DNA of 64,000 nucleotides from Stenotrophomonas sp. 24(2023) (GTDB lineage: Bacteria > Pseudomonadota > Gammaproteobacteria > Xanthomonadales > Xanthomonadaceae): positions 3,448,001 through 3,512,000 of the forward strand of contig NZ_CP133160.1 of the NCBI RefSeq assembly GCF_030913365.1, written 5' to 3'. The notes beneath the pieces were generated by a model. The model worked only from the letters and a program-made list of their open reading frames with translations, was not told the origin of the DNA and did no database searches. Within the stretch, counting starts at the first letter, position 1, and every line of letters begins with the position of its first letter. Of the stretch, positions 18,430 to 27,192 are shown in pieces. The position numbers and the translations under genes are program-made.

Positions 18430-20270
18430 CCTCCGTTTCCGCTCCGGCCTTCGACGGCAAGGCGTTCGCGGCCCAGCTCAGCACCGCGCCCGGCGTCTAC
18501 CGCATGTATGCGGCCGACGACACGCTGCTGTACGTGGGCAAGGCCCGCGCGCTGCGCAACCGCGTGGGCAGCTACTTCAACGGCAGCCCGAAGAACGCGC
18601 GCATCATGTCGATGCTGTCGCAGATCGCGCGCATGGATGTGACGGTCACGCGCTCGGAAGCTGAAGCGCTGCTGCTGGAAAACCAGCTGATCAAATCGTT
18701 GTCGCCGCGCTACAACGTGTCCCTGCGTGACGACAAGACCTATCCGCACGTGCTGTTGACCCGTGAAGACTGGCCACGCATCGCCCTGCACCGGGGGCCG
18801 CGCGCGATTCCCGGGCGCTACTTCGGGCCGTACCCGGGGGTGACCGCGGTACGCGAAACGCTGAACCTGATGCACAAGCTGTTCAAGCTGCGCAGCTGCG
18901 AGGACAGCGTGTTCCGTAACCGGTCGCGCCCCTGCCTGCAGTACCAGATCGGCCGTTGCAGCGCGCCCTGCGTGGAGCTGGTCGCGGCCCGCGACTACGC
19001 CGAATCGGTGCGCCGCGCCGCGTTGTTCCTGGAAGGCAAGAGCGATGAGCTGACCCGCGAGCTGGGCGAGCAGATGCAGGCCGCCAGCGAAGCGCTGGAA
19101 TTCGAGCAGGCCGCCCGCCTGCGCGACCTGATCACCTCGCTGCGCAGCATGCACACCCGCCAGTACGTGGATGGGCGTGCCGCCGACCTGGACGTGCTGG
19201 CCGTGGCCATGCAGGGCTCGCAGGCGTGCGTGATGCTGCTGGCCTTCCGTGATGGCCGCAACCTGGGCACCCGGCCGTTCTATCCGCGTACCAACGGCGA
19301 GGAAAGTGCCGAAGAAGTGCTGGCCGCGTTCGTGTCCCAGTACTACATCGAGTTCGCGCCGCCGCGCGAAATCCTGCTGGACCGCGAGATTCCCGATGCG
19401 GACCTGCTCAACGCGGCGCTGTCCGCCGCTGCCGAGCGCAAGGTGCAGCTGAAGTGGAACGTGCGCGGTGAGCGCGCCGGCTATGTGGAACTGGCCAGCC
19501 GCAACGCGCAGTTGACCCTGGCCACCGAATTGAACAGCCGCAACGCCCAGCACGCGCGCAGTGAAGCGCTGCGTGGGATGCTCGGGCTGGCCGAGCCGGT
19601 CAAGCGCGTGGAATGCTTCGACATCAGCCACACCCTGGGCGAGGCCACCGTGGCGTCGTGCGTGGTGTTCGACGCGGCCGGCCCGGTGCGCGCGCAGTAC
19701 CGCCGTTTCAACATCAGCGGCATCGAGCCGGGCGATGACTATGCCGCCATGCGCCAGGCCATCGACCGCCGTTTCCGCCGCGCCGTGGAAGAACAGGGCG
19801 TGCTGCCGGATGTGCTGTTGATCGACGGCGGTGCCGGCCAGCTGGCGCAGGCCCAGGCCGCGCTGGCCGATCTGGGCGTGGAGGGCGTGCTGCTGGTGGG
19901 CGTGGCCAAGGGCGTGGAGCGCCGCGCCGGCCATGAGGCGCTGGTGATGCCCGATGGCCGTGAACTGCGTCCGGGCGCAGCCGACCCGGCCCTGCAGTTC
20001 ATCCAGCAGGTGCGCGACGAGGCCCACCGTTTTGCCATCACCGGCCACCGCGGGCGCCGGCAGAAGGCACGGATGACCAGCAAGCTGGAAGACATCCCCG
20101 GCATCGGCCCACGGCGCCGGGCCAGCCTGCTCAAGCATTTCGGCGGGCTGGTGGGCCTGAAGGCCGCCGGTGAAGCGGAAATCGCCAAGGTCGAAGGCAT
20201 CAATGACGCCCTCGCTGCACGCATCTACGCTAACCTGCACGGACTGGCCACGCCCGACCCGGCCGAGTAA
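18426..20270 (+). CDS. uvrC: Excinuclease ABC subunit C
   Basis: The 614-residue product has an N-terminal GIY-YIG-type nuclease domain (APGVYRMYAADDTLLYVGKA), the Cys-containing CLQYQIGRCSAPC region, and a UVR motif (about 200-235). A C-terminal RNase H-like endonuclease domain (FDISHTLGEATVAS) and a helix-hairpin-helix pair (DIPGIGPRRRASLLKHFGG) complete it. UvrC makes both incisions in nucleotide excision repair with UvrB. It overlaps the NHL gene by 4 bp and is followed by pgsA, a widely conserved pairing. Confidence 0.97.
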   Translation: MTSVSAPAFDGKAFAAQLSTAPGVYRMYAADDTLLYVGKARALRNRVGSYFNGSPKNARIMSMLSQIARMDVTVTRSEAEALLLENQLIKSLSPRYNVSLRDDKTYPHVLLTREDWPRIALHRGPRAIPGRYFGPYPGVTAVRETLNLMHKLFKLRSCEDSVFRNRSRPCLQYQIGRCSAPCVELVAARDYAESVRRAALFLEGKSDELTRELGEQMQAASEALEFEQAARLRDLITSLRSMHTRQYVDGRAADLDVLAVAMQGSQACVMLLAFRDGRNLGTRPFYPRTNGEESAEEVLAAFVSQYYIEFAPPREILLDREIPDADLLNAALSAAAERKVQLKWNVRGERAGYVELASRNAQLTLATELNSRNAQHARSEALRGMLGLAEPVKRVECFDISHTLGEATVASCVVFDAAGPVRAQYRRFNISGIEPGDDYAAMRQAIDRRFRRAVEEQGVLPDVLLIDGGAGQLAQAQAALADLGVEGVLLVGVAKGVERRAGHEALVMPDGRELRPGAADPALQFIQQVRDEAHRFAITGHRGRRQKARMTSKLEDIPGIGPRRRASLLKHFGGLVGLKAAGEAEIAKVEGINDALAARIYANLHGLATPDPAE

Positions 20271-20288
20271 CGAGAGAACGACGTACGC

Positions 20289-20918
20289 ATGAAGTTGACC
20301 CTGCCCACCTGGCTGACGCTGTTGCGGATCGTGATGATCCCGGTGCTGGTGCTGGTGTTCTACCTGCCCTACACCTGGACCAACTTCGCTTCCGCGGCGA
20401 TCTTCGGCCTGGCCGCGATCACCGACTGGCTCGATGGCTGGATCGCCCGCCGCTACCAGCTCGAATCGGCGTTCGGCGCCTTCCTCGACCCCGTGGCCGA
20501 CAAGCTGATGGTGGCCGTGGCGTTGTTCCTGATCGTGCAGGGCCACCCCACGCCGTGGATGGCCTTCTGGGCAGCGGTGATCGTGGGCCGTGAGATCGCG
20601 GTGTCGGCACTGCGCGAGTGGATGGCCGAGCTGGGACAGCGCGCCAAGGTGCGCGTGGCGATGATCGGTAAGGTCAAGACCACCGCACAGATGGTGGCGT
20701 TGCTGTGCCTGCTGTATTCGGTGGCGCCGAACGTGCCGGTGGCCGACATCTGGATGGGCCCGCCGATCTTCCACATCGGTGACTGGACGCTGGCGATCGC
20801 GGCGGTGCTGACCTTGTGGTCGGGCCTGCAGTACCTGCACGCTGCATGGCCCAGCCTGCGCGAAGACGAGCGCGCCGCACGCGAACGTTCGCGCCAGAAG
20901 AAGCTGGGCCACGAGTAG
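20289..20918 (+). CDS. pgsA: Phosphatidylglycerophosphate synthase
   Basis: The 209-residue membrane enzyme carries the CDP-alcohol phosphotransferase motif D-x2-DG-x2-AR-x8-G-x3-D-x3-D (TDWLDGWIARR followed by GAFLDPVAD). It condenses CDP-diacylglycerol with glycerol-3-phosphate in the inner membrane. It lies 18 bp after uvrC and is followed by tRNA-Gly. Confidence 0.96.
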   Translation: MKLTLPTWLTLLRIVMIPVLVLVFYLPYTWTNFASAAIFGLAAITDWLDGWIARRYQLESAFGAFLDPVADKLMVAVALFLIVQGHPTPWMAFWAAVIVGREIAVSALREWMAELGQRAKVRVAMIGKVKTTAQMVALLCLLYSVAPNVPVADIWMGPPIFHIGDWTLAIAAVLTLWSGLQYLHAAWPSLREDERAARERSRQKKLGHE

Positions 20919-20977
20919 ATGCACGCGGTGCGTGGATGGGGGTCACCGGCCACCTCGCAGCCCCTCTGAAAAAACGC

Positions 20978-21005
20978 TTGACGCCATTTCCAGAACAGGT
21001 AGAAT
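20978..21005 (+). promoter_or_regulatory. tRNA-Gly promoter, copy 1
   Basis: TTGACG and TAGAAT are separated by 16 bp, with the -10 ending 12 bp before the tRNA. The same two hexamers at the same spacing precede the second tRNA-Gly, followed in both by CGCCTCCCAA. Confidence 0.8.
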
Positions 21006-21017
21006 TTCGCCTCCCAA

Positions 21018-21093
<76 letters not shown>

Positions 21094-21100
21094 GATACAG

Positions 21101-21128
21101 AAAAACGCTCCCGGAAGGGAGCGTTTTT
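21101..21128 (+). terminator. Terminator after tRNA-Gly copy 1
   Basis: The stem AAAAACGCTCCC / GGGAGCGTTTTT with a CGGAA-type loop can serve both strands; it also lies just downstream of the convergent rrf2-family gene. Confidence 0.85.
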
Positions 21129-21153
21129 CGTTTGTGCGTACCTCGCGCCGGGT

Positions 21154-21714
21154 TCAGTCCTCGTCCGGTGCCGACGCGCGCGAACGCATGCCGGTGATGC
21201 GGGCTTCCTCGCGCGCTACCTGGCGATCGGCGAACCAGTCCTGCACGTCACCGGCAAAGCTCGCCGGGCGTCCCTTGGCTTGCACGCCTTCGGCGATCGA
21301 AGCCAGGTTCGAGCGTGCCAGTTCTTCGCGCATGGCCTTCTGCGCATTGATCATCACCGCATGGATGCCGCAGACACCGCGGCTGGCCCACGCCGGCGGA
21401 CGCTCCTCGAACAGCGCGCAGCGCCCACGGATCTCCTGGCAATCGAACAGCGCCTTCGGTCCTTCCACCGCGTCGACCACATCCAGCACGCTGATGTCCT
21501 CCGGCGCACGTGCCAACTGGTAGCCGCCACGGATGCCGCCACTGGATTCGACGATGCCGGCCTTTTCCAGCTTCGAGAAGATCTTGGCCACGAAGGCCGC
21601 GGGCACGCCCTGCAGCTCGGCCAGGTCGCGGCTGCTGGGGCGCTGCTCCAGGGGCGAGACCAGCCAGAGCAGGCAGTGCAGGGCGTATTCGACGCCGGTT
21701 CCGATGTGGGCCAT
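21154..21714 (-). CDS. Rrf2-family transcriptional regulator
   Basis: The 186-residue product has an N-terminal winged helix (VEYALHCLLWL, then SRDLAELQGVPAAFVAKIFSKL and the GGIRGGYQLAR wing) typical of Rrf2. Three cysteines, C92, C99 and C115, follow in the region where NsrR/IscR ligate an Fe-S cluster. Their spacing (x6, x15) differs from IscR and NsrR. Its promoter carries a copy of the operator also found at the divergent flavoprotein promoter, so it probably represses itself and that operon. The C-terminal 40 residues are a polar extension. Confidence 0.9.
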   Translation of the reverse strand: MAHIGTGVEYALHCLLWLVSPLEQRPSSRDLAELQGVPAAFVAKIFSKLEKAGIVESSGGIRGGYQLARAPEDISVLDVVDAVEGPKALFDCQEIRGRCALFEERPPAWASRGVCGIHAVMINAQKAMREELARSNLASIAEGVQAKGRPASFAGDVQDWFADRQVAREEARITGMRSRASAPDED

Positions 21715-21734
21715 GGGGCAGGACCAGAAAAAAT

Positions 21735-21772
21735 GTAACGCGGACTATAGAGGGCTGATTTATCGGCTGCAA
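21735..21772 (-). promoter_or_regulatory. rrf2-family gene promoter with operator
   Basis: On the minus strand, TTGCAG (21767-21772) and TATAGT (21744-21749) are 17 bp apart. The operator arms are GTAACGCGGA (21735-21744) and, after a 9-bp spacer, GCTGATTTAT (21754-21763). The left arm plus the next two bases match the perfect palindrome at 21884; the right arm matches 6 of 10. Overlap with the -10 implies autorepression. Confidence 0.65.
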
Positions 21773-21874
21773 GCACGCCACCGGGCACGCACGGTATTGA
21801 TTCCATTGGGGTTGTGGTCCGGCGGTGGCGCCCGGGGCGGGTGTGGGCGCACACGCGGAACGTTCCGCAGGTGC

Positions 21875-21912
21875 TTGCGGTGTATAACGCGGACTCATAT
21901 GATCCGCGTTAT
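21875..21912 (+). promoter_or_regulatory. Flavoprotein operon promoter under a perfect palindrome
   Basis: TTGCGG (21875-21880) and TATGAT (21898-21903) are 17 bp apart. A perfect inverted repeat, ATAACGCGGA (21884-21893), 9-bp spacer, TCCGCGTTAT (21903-21912), covers the spacer and the -10. Its geometry (29 bp overall) fits a dimeric Rrf2 regulator. The regulator encoded next door is the obvious candidate. Confidence 0.75.
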
Positions 21913-21993
21913 GTCCTGCGCTGATGCAGGGCTGAGCGCACAGGCCTGCTGCCGGCCTGTGCATCAACGCTTGCACCCAACAGGAACCTCTTC

Positions 21994-23205
21994 GTGTCCA
22001 AACGCATTGTTGTGATCGGCGCCGGTTTTGCCGGCATGTGGAGCGCGCTGGCTGCCGCTCGTCTTCTCGACCAGGCGGCATGTACTGATGTCGAGATCGT
22101 GCTCGTCGCACCGTCGCCTGAACTGCATGTCCGTCCGCGCCTGTACGAACAGAATCCGGCGGGCATGAAGGCGCCGCTGCAGGCGATCTTCGATGCGGTC
22201 GGGGTGCGCTACATCGCTGGGCGCGTGGAACGCATCGATGTGGTGAAGCAGCAGATCGACGTGGTGGGTGCCGGCGCGGAGACGGCAGCACAGGTGCTGG
22301 GCTATGACCGCCTGGTGCTGGCGGCCGGCAGCCGCTTGCACTGCCCGCCGATTCCGGGGTTGCAGGCACATGCGTTCAACGTTGACCAGATCGCCGATGC
22401 CGTTCGCCTGCAGGCCCACATCGAGGCGTTGGCGGACCGGCCCGATGTGGCAGGACGCAACACGGTCGTCATTGCCGGGGCTGGTTTCACCGGCATCGAA
22501 ACGGCGGCGGAAATGCCTGCCCGCCTGCGTGAGGTGCTCGGTGCCGATGCTGCGGTGAACGTCATCCTGGTCGAGCGTGCCGATGCCGTGGGGCCGGACC
22601 TGGGCGAAGGCCCGCGCCCGGTCATCGTGCAGGCCCTGTCGGCACTGGGCGTGTCATGGCGGTTGGGGGCGGGCGTGGCCCAGGTCGATGGCAGCGGTGT
22701 GACGCTGGAAAACGGTGAGCGCATCGAGGCAGCCACCGTGGTGTGGACCGCCGGTGCGCGTGCCAGTGCGTTGACCGCGCAGGTTCCCGGCCGGCACGAC
22801 GCGGTGGGGCGCCTGCATGTGGACCGCCACCTCAAGGCACAAGGCGTGGCGGCGGTCTTCGCCACGGGCGACTGTGCGCATGCAGCGACCGACGATGCGG
22901 GCAACGTGGCGATGATGTCCTGCCAGCATGCGATGAATCTGGGGCGCTCGGCGGGCCACAACGCGGCTGCCGAACTCATCGGCGAAGCGATGATTCCCTA
23001 CCAGCAGCCCAAGTACGTGACCTGCCTGGACCTGGGGCCGTGGGGGGCGGTCTACACCGAAGGCTGGGACCGCCAGGTGATGCTGTCCGGTGCCGAGGCC
23101 AAGGCGCTGAAGACGCGCATCAATACCGAATGGATCTATCCGCCCAGCGGCGATCGTGCCGACATCCTGGCCTCGGCGGATCCGCGCCGCATCGTCGTGG
23201 CCTGA
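21994..23205 (+). CDS. NDH-2-like FAD-dependent NAD(P)H oxidoreductase
   Basis: The 403-residue product has two Rossmann motifs, GAGFAG (9-14, FAD) and AGAGFTG (161-167, NAD(P)H), and the FATGDCA flavin-contact motif (289-295), as in type II NADH dehydrogenases. The start is GTG at 21994 with AGGAA 8 bp upstream. NDH-2 enzymes pass electrons from NADH to quinone on the inner membrane face. It is followed 23 bp later by a histidine-containing membrane protein that could be its electron acceptor. No C-terminal membrane anchor was seen. Confidence 0.88.
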   Translation: MSKRIVVIGAGFAGMWSALAAARLLDQAACTDVEIVLVAPSPELHVRPRLYEQNPAGMKAPLQAIFDAVGVRYIAGRVERIDVVKQQIDVVGAGAETAAQVLGYDRLVLAAGSRLHCPPIPGLQAHAFNVDQIADAVRLQAHIEALADRPDVAGRNTVVIAGAGFTGIETAAEMPARLREVLGADAAVNVILVERADAVGPDLGEGPRPVIVQALSALGVSWRLGAGVAQVDGSGVTLENGERIEAATVVWTAGARASALTAQVPGRHDAVGRLHVDRHLKAQGVAAVFATGDCAHAATDDAGNVAMMSCQHAMNLGRSAGHNAAAELIGEAMIPYQQPKYVTCLDLGPWGAVYTEGWDRQVMLSGAEAKALKTRINTEWIYPPSGDRADILASADPRRIVVA

Positions 23206-23228
23206 GCGTGCCACCCAAGGATCCCACC

Positions 23229-24260
23229 ATGCCGATTCTTGATACGCCGCTGCAGGGGCGTTCGCCCCCTGCGATCACGACCCTCTGGTCCTGTGCCCTT
23301 GCGCCACCGCTGGCGGCCCTGGCCCTGCCGTTCCTGCTGATGGTGTTCCATGCCCAGGTGGGGCCACCTGGTACCCCGGTGACCACGGCGCGGGCGGTAC
23401 TTGCGGTGCTCGTACTGGCCTGTGCTTTCGCTGCGCCGGTGCTGGGCATCGTGGTGGCCGGCCACCGCTCGTTGTCCACCCGCCTGCGCCGGCTGGCCTA
23501 TGCCAGCGTGCTGGCACCGACGCTGTATGTGTTCCTGGGGGTCGTGCAGGCCCTGCTGGGCAGCCCGGTTGCTGATCCCTGGGTATGGTGTGCCCTCTGG
23601 CTCGCCGCCATGGCCTGGTCGGTGCGTGCCGATCCGGCGCCTGCGCCTGCGATTCCCCCGCCGGTCATCGCGCGCTGGCGGGTAGCCCATGGCATCAGTG
23701 CCGTCGTGGTGTGCCTGTATGTGCTGTTCCATCTGGGCAACCACCTGACCGGCCTGCTGGGTACGCAGCGCTATGCGGCCGTGATGGAGGCGGGCCGGCA
23801 GGTGTATCGCGCCGGCTGGATCGAACCCCTGCTGGTGGCGGCCGTGCTGTTCCAGATCGGCAGCGGGCTGCGCCTGGCGTGGTACTGGAGTGCGGCGCGG
23901 CAGGATGCCTTCCGCACGTTCCAGATCGCTTCCGGCGCGTACCTGTCGGCGTTCATGCTCGGGCACATGAATTCCGTCTTCATCTATGCGCGCACGTACC
24001 TGGGCATTCCGACCGACTGGAATTTCGCCACCGGCGCACCGACCGGGCTGATCCACGACCCCTGGAACATCCGCCTGCTGCCGCACTATGCGTTGGGTGT
24101 GTTTTTCGTGCTGGGCCATCTGGTGGCCGGGCTGCGTGTGGTGCTCAACGCCCATGGCGTGGCCAGACAGGCCACGCAACGGCTGTGGTGGGCGGGGATG
24201 GTGGCCAGTGCGCTCATCGCCACGGCCATCATGGCCGGCATGTGCGGGGCGCGGCTCTGA
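23229..24260 (+). CDS. Polytopic membrane protein, putative b-type cytochrome
   Basis: The 343-residue product has about eight hydrophobic segments. The first half is four helices with no recognised motif. The second half resembles succinate dehydrogenase/fumarate reductase cytochrome b subunits, with histidines inside or at the edges of helices (HGISAVVV, LFHLGNHLTG, LGHMNSVFIYARTY, LPHYALGVFFVLGHL). Such histidines could bind heme b. It follows the flavoprotein by 23 bp and shares its Rrf2-controlled promoter. The electron-transfer role is inference; a substrate transporter is possible but less likely. Confidence 0.65.
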   Translation: MPILDTPLQGRSPPAITTLWSCALAPPLAALALPFLLMVFHAQVGPPGTPVTTARAVLAVLVLACAFAAPVLGIVVAGHRSLSTRLRRLAYASVLAPTLYVFLGVVQALLGSPVADPWVWCALWLAAMAWSVRADPAPAPAIPPPVIARWRVAHGISAVVVCLYVLFHLGNHLTGLLGTQRYAAVMEAGRQVYRAGWIEPLLVAAVLFQIGSGLRLAWYWSAARQDAFRTFQIASGAYLSAFMLGHMNSVFIYARTYLGIPTDWNFATGAPTGLIHDPWNIRLLPHYALGVFFVLGHLVAGLRVVLNAHGVARQATQRLWWAGMVASALIATAIMAGMCGARL

Positions 24261-24314
24261 TCCGGGCCGGGCGGCCCGGCCCGGCAGGCGGGCCATCCGG
24301 GGGCGCCGAGGTGC

Positions 24315-24342
24315 TTGACGCACGTTCCAAACCCGGTAGAAT
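24315..24342 (+). promoter_or_regulatory. tRNA-Gly promoter, copy 2
   Basis: TTGACG, 16-bp spacer, TAGAAT, then CGCCTCCCAA before the tRNA, the same arrangement as at 20978-21005. The spacer bases differ. Confidence 0.8.
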
Positions 24343-24354
24343 GCCGCCTCCCAA

Positions 24355-24430
<76 letters not shown>

Positions 24431-24472
24431 GATCCAGGCGCCCGGTCTTCACATTGACCGGTGGCTTAACAG

Positions 24473-24500
24473 AAAAAGAGGCCCCGTGGCCTCTTTTTTT
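24473..24500 (+). terminator. Terminator after tRNA-Gly copy 2
   Basis: The stem AAAAAGAGGCC / GGCCTCTTTTT with a long T-run. The following 110 bp up to the efflux operon contain no gene. Confidence 0.88.
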
Positions 24501-24614
24501 GTGCCCGTTGTTTGCAGCTGGATACAATTTCTGACCTTTCTACTACCGTTTCTCCATCTTTCCTCAACATTTGCGGGCTACCCTCGAGGTTGTTGATTCC
24601 ACGATGGCGGACTG

Positions 24615-26051
24615 GTGGCTAGCGGCAACACCCTCGGCTCAAGCACGCTGTCCCAGCAGCGGCATTTCCCCGGCCTGCGAGGCCTGATGGCGTCCTGTGC
24701 CGTGGCCGGCTGCGTACTGCTGGCCGGTTGCATGCCCGTGGCCATCCCGGACCTGCCCGACCATACGCCGGCGCGCTGGACATCCACGCCGCCCGAGGCC
24801 GGTACTCCGGTGGATCTGCAGCAATGGTGGAAGGCGCTGGGCGATCCAACCCTGGATGCGCTCGTCGCCGAAGCCGTGAACAGCAACCTGGACCTGCGCC
24901 AGGCCACGCTGCGGCTGCAGGCAGCCCGCATGGTCGCCGGTACCTGGCGGTCGGGCTTCCTGCCCACCATCGATGCCACGGCCCGCCCGACCCAGGATGC
25001 ATCAGCCCGCGATTCGTACTACCAGACCGGCATCGAGGCGGCTTGGGAGCCGGGACTGTTCGGCAGTGCCGACAGCGCCCGCATCCTGGCTCTGGCCAGT
25101 GCGGGCAATGCCGAATCGCTGCGCAACGCGGCCCAGGTGGCGGTGGTGGCCGGCGTGGTCCGCAGCTACCTGGACCTGGCCGTGGCCCAGGCCCAGCTGG
25201 ACCTGCGCACGCAGGAAGAAGGGCTGGATGCCGGTGCCGAACGGATGGTGGCTACCCGCCTGCGCCTGCACCTGGCCGAACCGGGTGAACAGGAGCGGGT
25301 ACGCGCGCGCCACGCGGCCTCCCGGGCGGGCGTGGCGCAGATGACGGAGGCCGCTGGCAGCGCTGCCCGGACCCTGGCCCTGCTGCTGGGCCGGGATGCG
25401 CCGGACCCGGCCTGGCAGGGCATCCGCACGCTGCCGCAACTGGGGGCCTTCGGTGTACAGCAGGTGCCGGCCGACCTGCTGCGCCACCGCCCGGAAGTCG
25501 CCCTGGCCGAGGCCGACGTGCTGCGCGCGGCGGGCGAGCATGGCCAGGCACGTGCGGCGCTGTACCCACGCCTGCGCTGGGGCGGTTCGATCGTCTATTC
25601 GTACAACATCACCCAGAACGCCCGGGTGCATACCGATTCCAGCCCGTCCTTCGGCCCCTACATCGACATCCCCCTGCTGGACTGGGGGCAACGGCGCATG
25701 CGCGAGCAGGCCGGCCAGAAGGAACTGGAGGCTGCACTGCTGGGCTACCGCAAGGCCGTGCTGGAAAGCATCGCCGAAGTGGAGGGCGCGCTGGCCGGGC
25801 TGGATCGGCAGCAGGCCAGCATCACGGCCCTGCACGCAGCCACCGAAGCGGCGGACATGCAGGTGAAACAGCAGTCGCGCCGCGTAGCGCTGGGGTTGTC
25901 GAGCGATTTTGACGGCCTGGACCTGCAGCGCAGCGCGCTGGCCACGCGGGCCGACCTGGTCGGTGCGCAGGGCATGCGCCTGCTCGCTTTCGTTGCCCTG
26001 TACCGCGCGCTGGGCGGTGCTTCGCCGCCGCCGATGGAGCCGGTCGAATGA
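24615..26051 (+). CDS. NodT-family outer-membrane efflux lipoprotein
   Basis: The 478-residue product has a lipoprotein signal with lipobox LLAGC (Cys39), an early DLQQWWKALGDPTLDALVAEAV segment, and a second repeat with LLRHRPEVALAEADVLRA; both are typical of TolC/NodT channels. It provides the outer-membrane exit duct for a tripartite pump. The GTG start at 24615 supplies a positively charged n-region; an ATG at 24687 would leave none. It overlaps the permease gene by 4 bp. Confidence 0.92.
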   Translation: MASGNTLGSSTLSQQRHFPGLRGLMASCAVAGCVLLAGCMPVAIPDLPDHTPARWTSTPPEAGTPVDLQQWWKALGDPTLDALVAEAVNSNLDLRQATLRLQAARMVAGTWRSGFLPTIDATARPTQDASARDSYYQTGIEAAWEPGLFGSADSARILALASAGNAESLRNAAQVAVVAGVVRSYLDLAVAQAQLDLRTQEEGLDAGAERMVATRLRLHLAEPGEQERVRARHAASRAGVAQMTEAAGSAARTLALLLGRDAPDPAWQGIRTLPQLGAFGVQQVPADLLRHRPEVALAEADVLRAAGEHGQARAALYPRLRWGGSIVYSYNITQNARVHTDSSPSFGPYIDIPLLDWGQRRMREQAGQKELEAALLGYRKAVLESIAEVEGALAGLDRQQASITALHAATEAADMQVKQQSRRVALGLSSDFDGLDLQRSALATRADLVGAQGMRLLAFVALYRALGGASPPPMEPVE

Positions 26052-27187
26052 TCGCCCTGGCGCGCAAGACGTTGGTCTACGAATGGCGGCGTTTCCTGCC
26101 GGTGGTGCTGGCGATGTGCTTCGCCGGCGTGCTGCTGATCGTGCAGGCGGCGCTGGTGCTGGGCATCTTCGGCACGGCGGCGATCTACGTGAAGGCGTCC
26201 ACGGCCGACATCTGGGCGGGCTTTCCCGGCACGCAGAGCGTGAACTACGGGCACGTGATCGGTGCGGATGTGGAAAACCACCTGCGCATGGACCCGGACG
26301 TCACCCGCGTTGAGCCCTACGAATGGGTCGATGGCGAATGGACCTCCACCGCGGGCGGTACCGGCACGGTGTCGGTCTACCTGTCCGGCATCTCCACCCA
26401 CGACGACGCGATGATGTTCGCCCGCGTGCTGCCGGCAGACCTGCGCGCGGCGCTGCGTGAGCCGGGGGCGGTGATCGTGGACAGTGCCGACCTGGATACC
26501 CTGGGCGTGGACCTGCGCGATGGCCGCGCCTGGATCAACAACCGGCCCGTGCATGTGGTCGCCGCATTGCCGGGCCTGCGCGGGCTGGGGGGCGTGAACG
26601 TGCTGGCCTCGCTGGATACCGCGCGCGGCGTGGCCGGCACCGATCCGGCCGAGGGCAGCACCTATTTCGTGGCCGGGCTGCGTGATCCGGCACGCGCCGA
26701 CGTGGTACGTGCGCGCCTGGCGGCCGGCACCGGCCGCGCCACGCCGGTGCAGATATGGACCGCCGATGCATTCGCCAGCCGCTCCCAGCGCTACTGGCTG
26801 CTCGATACCGGCGCGGGCATCGCGGTGCTGTTCATGGCGATCATCGTCTGCTTCGTCGGCGCGGTGATCACCAACCAGTCCTTCGCCTCGGTGGTGGCCG
26901 GCTCGGTGCGCGAATATGCAACGCTCAATGCCTTGGGCGCGGGCCGTTACGCCCTGGCACGCGTGGTGGTGGAGCAGGCCCTGCTGATCGGCGGTGTCGG
27001 CACGCTGCTGGCGGCGGTCCTCAGCGCCGGTGTGCTGGCCCTGGCGGCGTGGCAGCGGGTGCCGGTCCAGCTCACGCCGGGCGTGGTGCTCGGCTGTATC
27101 GGCCTGGTGGTGCTGATGGCGCTGCTGTCGAGCATCATGGCCGTGCGCAGCGTGGTGCGCTCCGATCCTTCCCTGCTGCTGCGTTGA
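26048..27187 (+). CDS. DevC/FtsX-type ABC permease
   Basis: The 379-residue product has one N-terminal helix, a large periplasmic domain (about 40-250), and three C-terminal helices (about 255-375). This is the MacB/FtsX topology; the ATPase is encoded separately, as in DevBCA exporters. It works with the following ATPase, the HlyD-like adaptor and the NodT channel to expel an unknown substrate. Confidence 0.88.
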   Translation: MIALARKTLVYEWRRFLPVVLAMCFAGVLLIVQAALVLGIFGTAAIYVKASTADIWAGFPGTQSVNYGHVIGADVENHLRMDPDVTRVEPYEWVDGEWTSTAGGTGTVSVYLSGISTHDDAMMFARVLPADLRAALREPGAVIVDSADLDTLGVDLRDGRAWINNRPVHVVAALPGLRGLGGVNVLASLDTARGVAGTDPAEGSTYFVAGLRDPARADVVRARLAAGTGRATPVQIWTADAFASRSQRYWLLDTGAGIAVLFMAIIVCFVGAVITNQSFASVVAGSVREYATLNALGAGRYALARVVVEQALLIGGVGTLLAAVLSAGVLALAAWQRVPVQLTPGVVLGCIGLVVLMALLSSIMAVRSVVRSDPSLLLR

Positions 27188-27192
27188 GGTGC

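Noticed and set aside
18381..20924. An 847-codon minus-strand frame across uvrC and pgsA
   Set aside because: Antisense shadow of two certain genes, Gln/His/Arg-rich, no motif.
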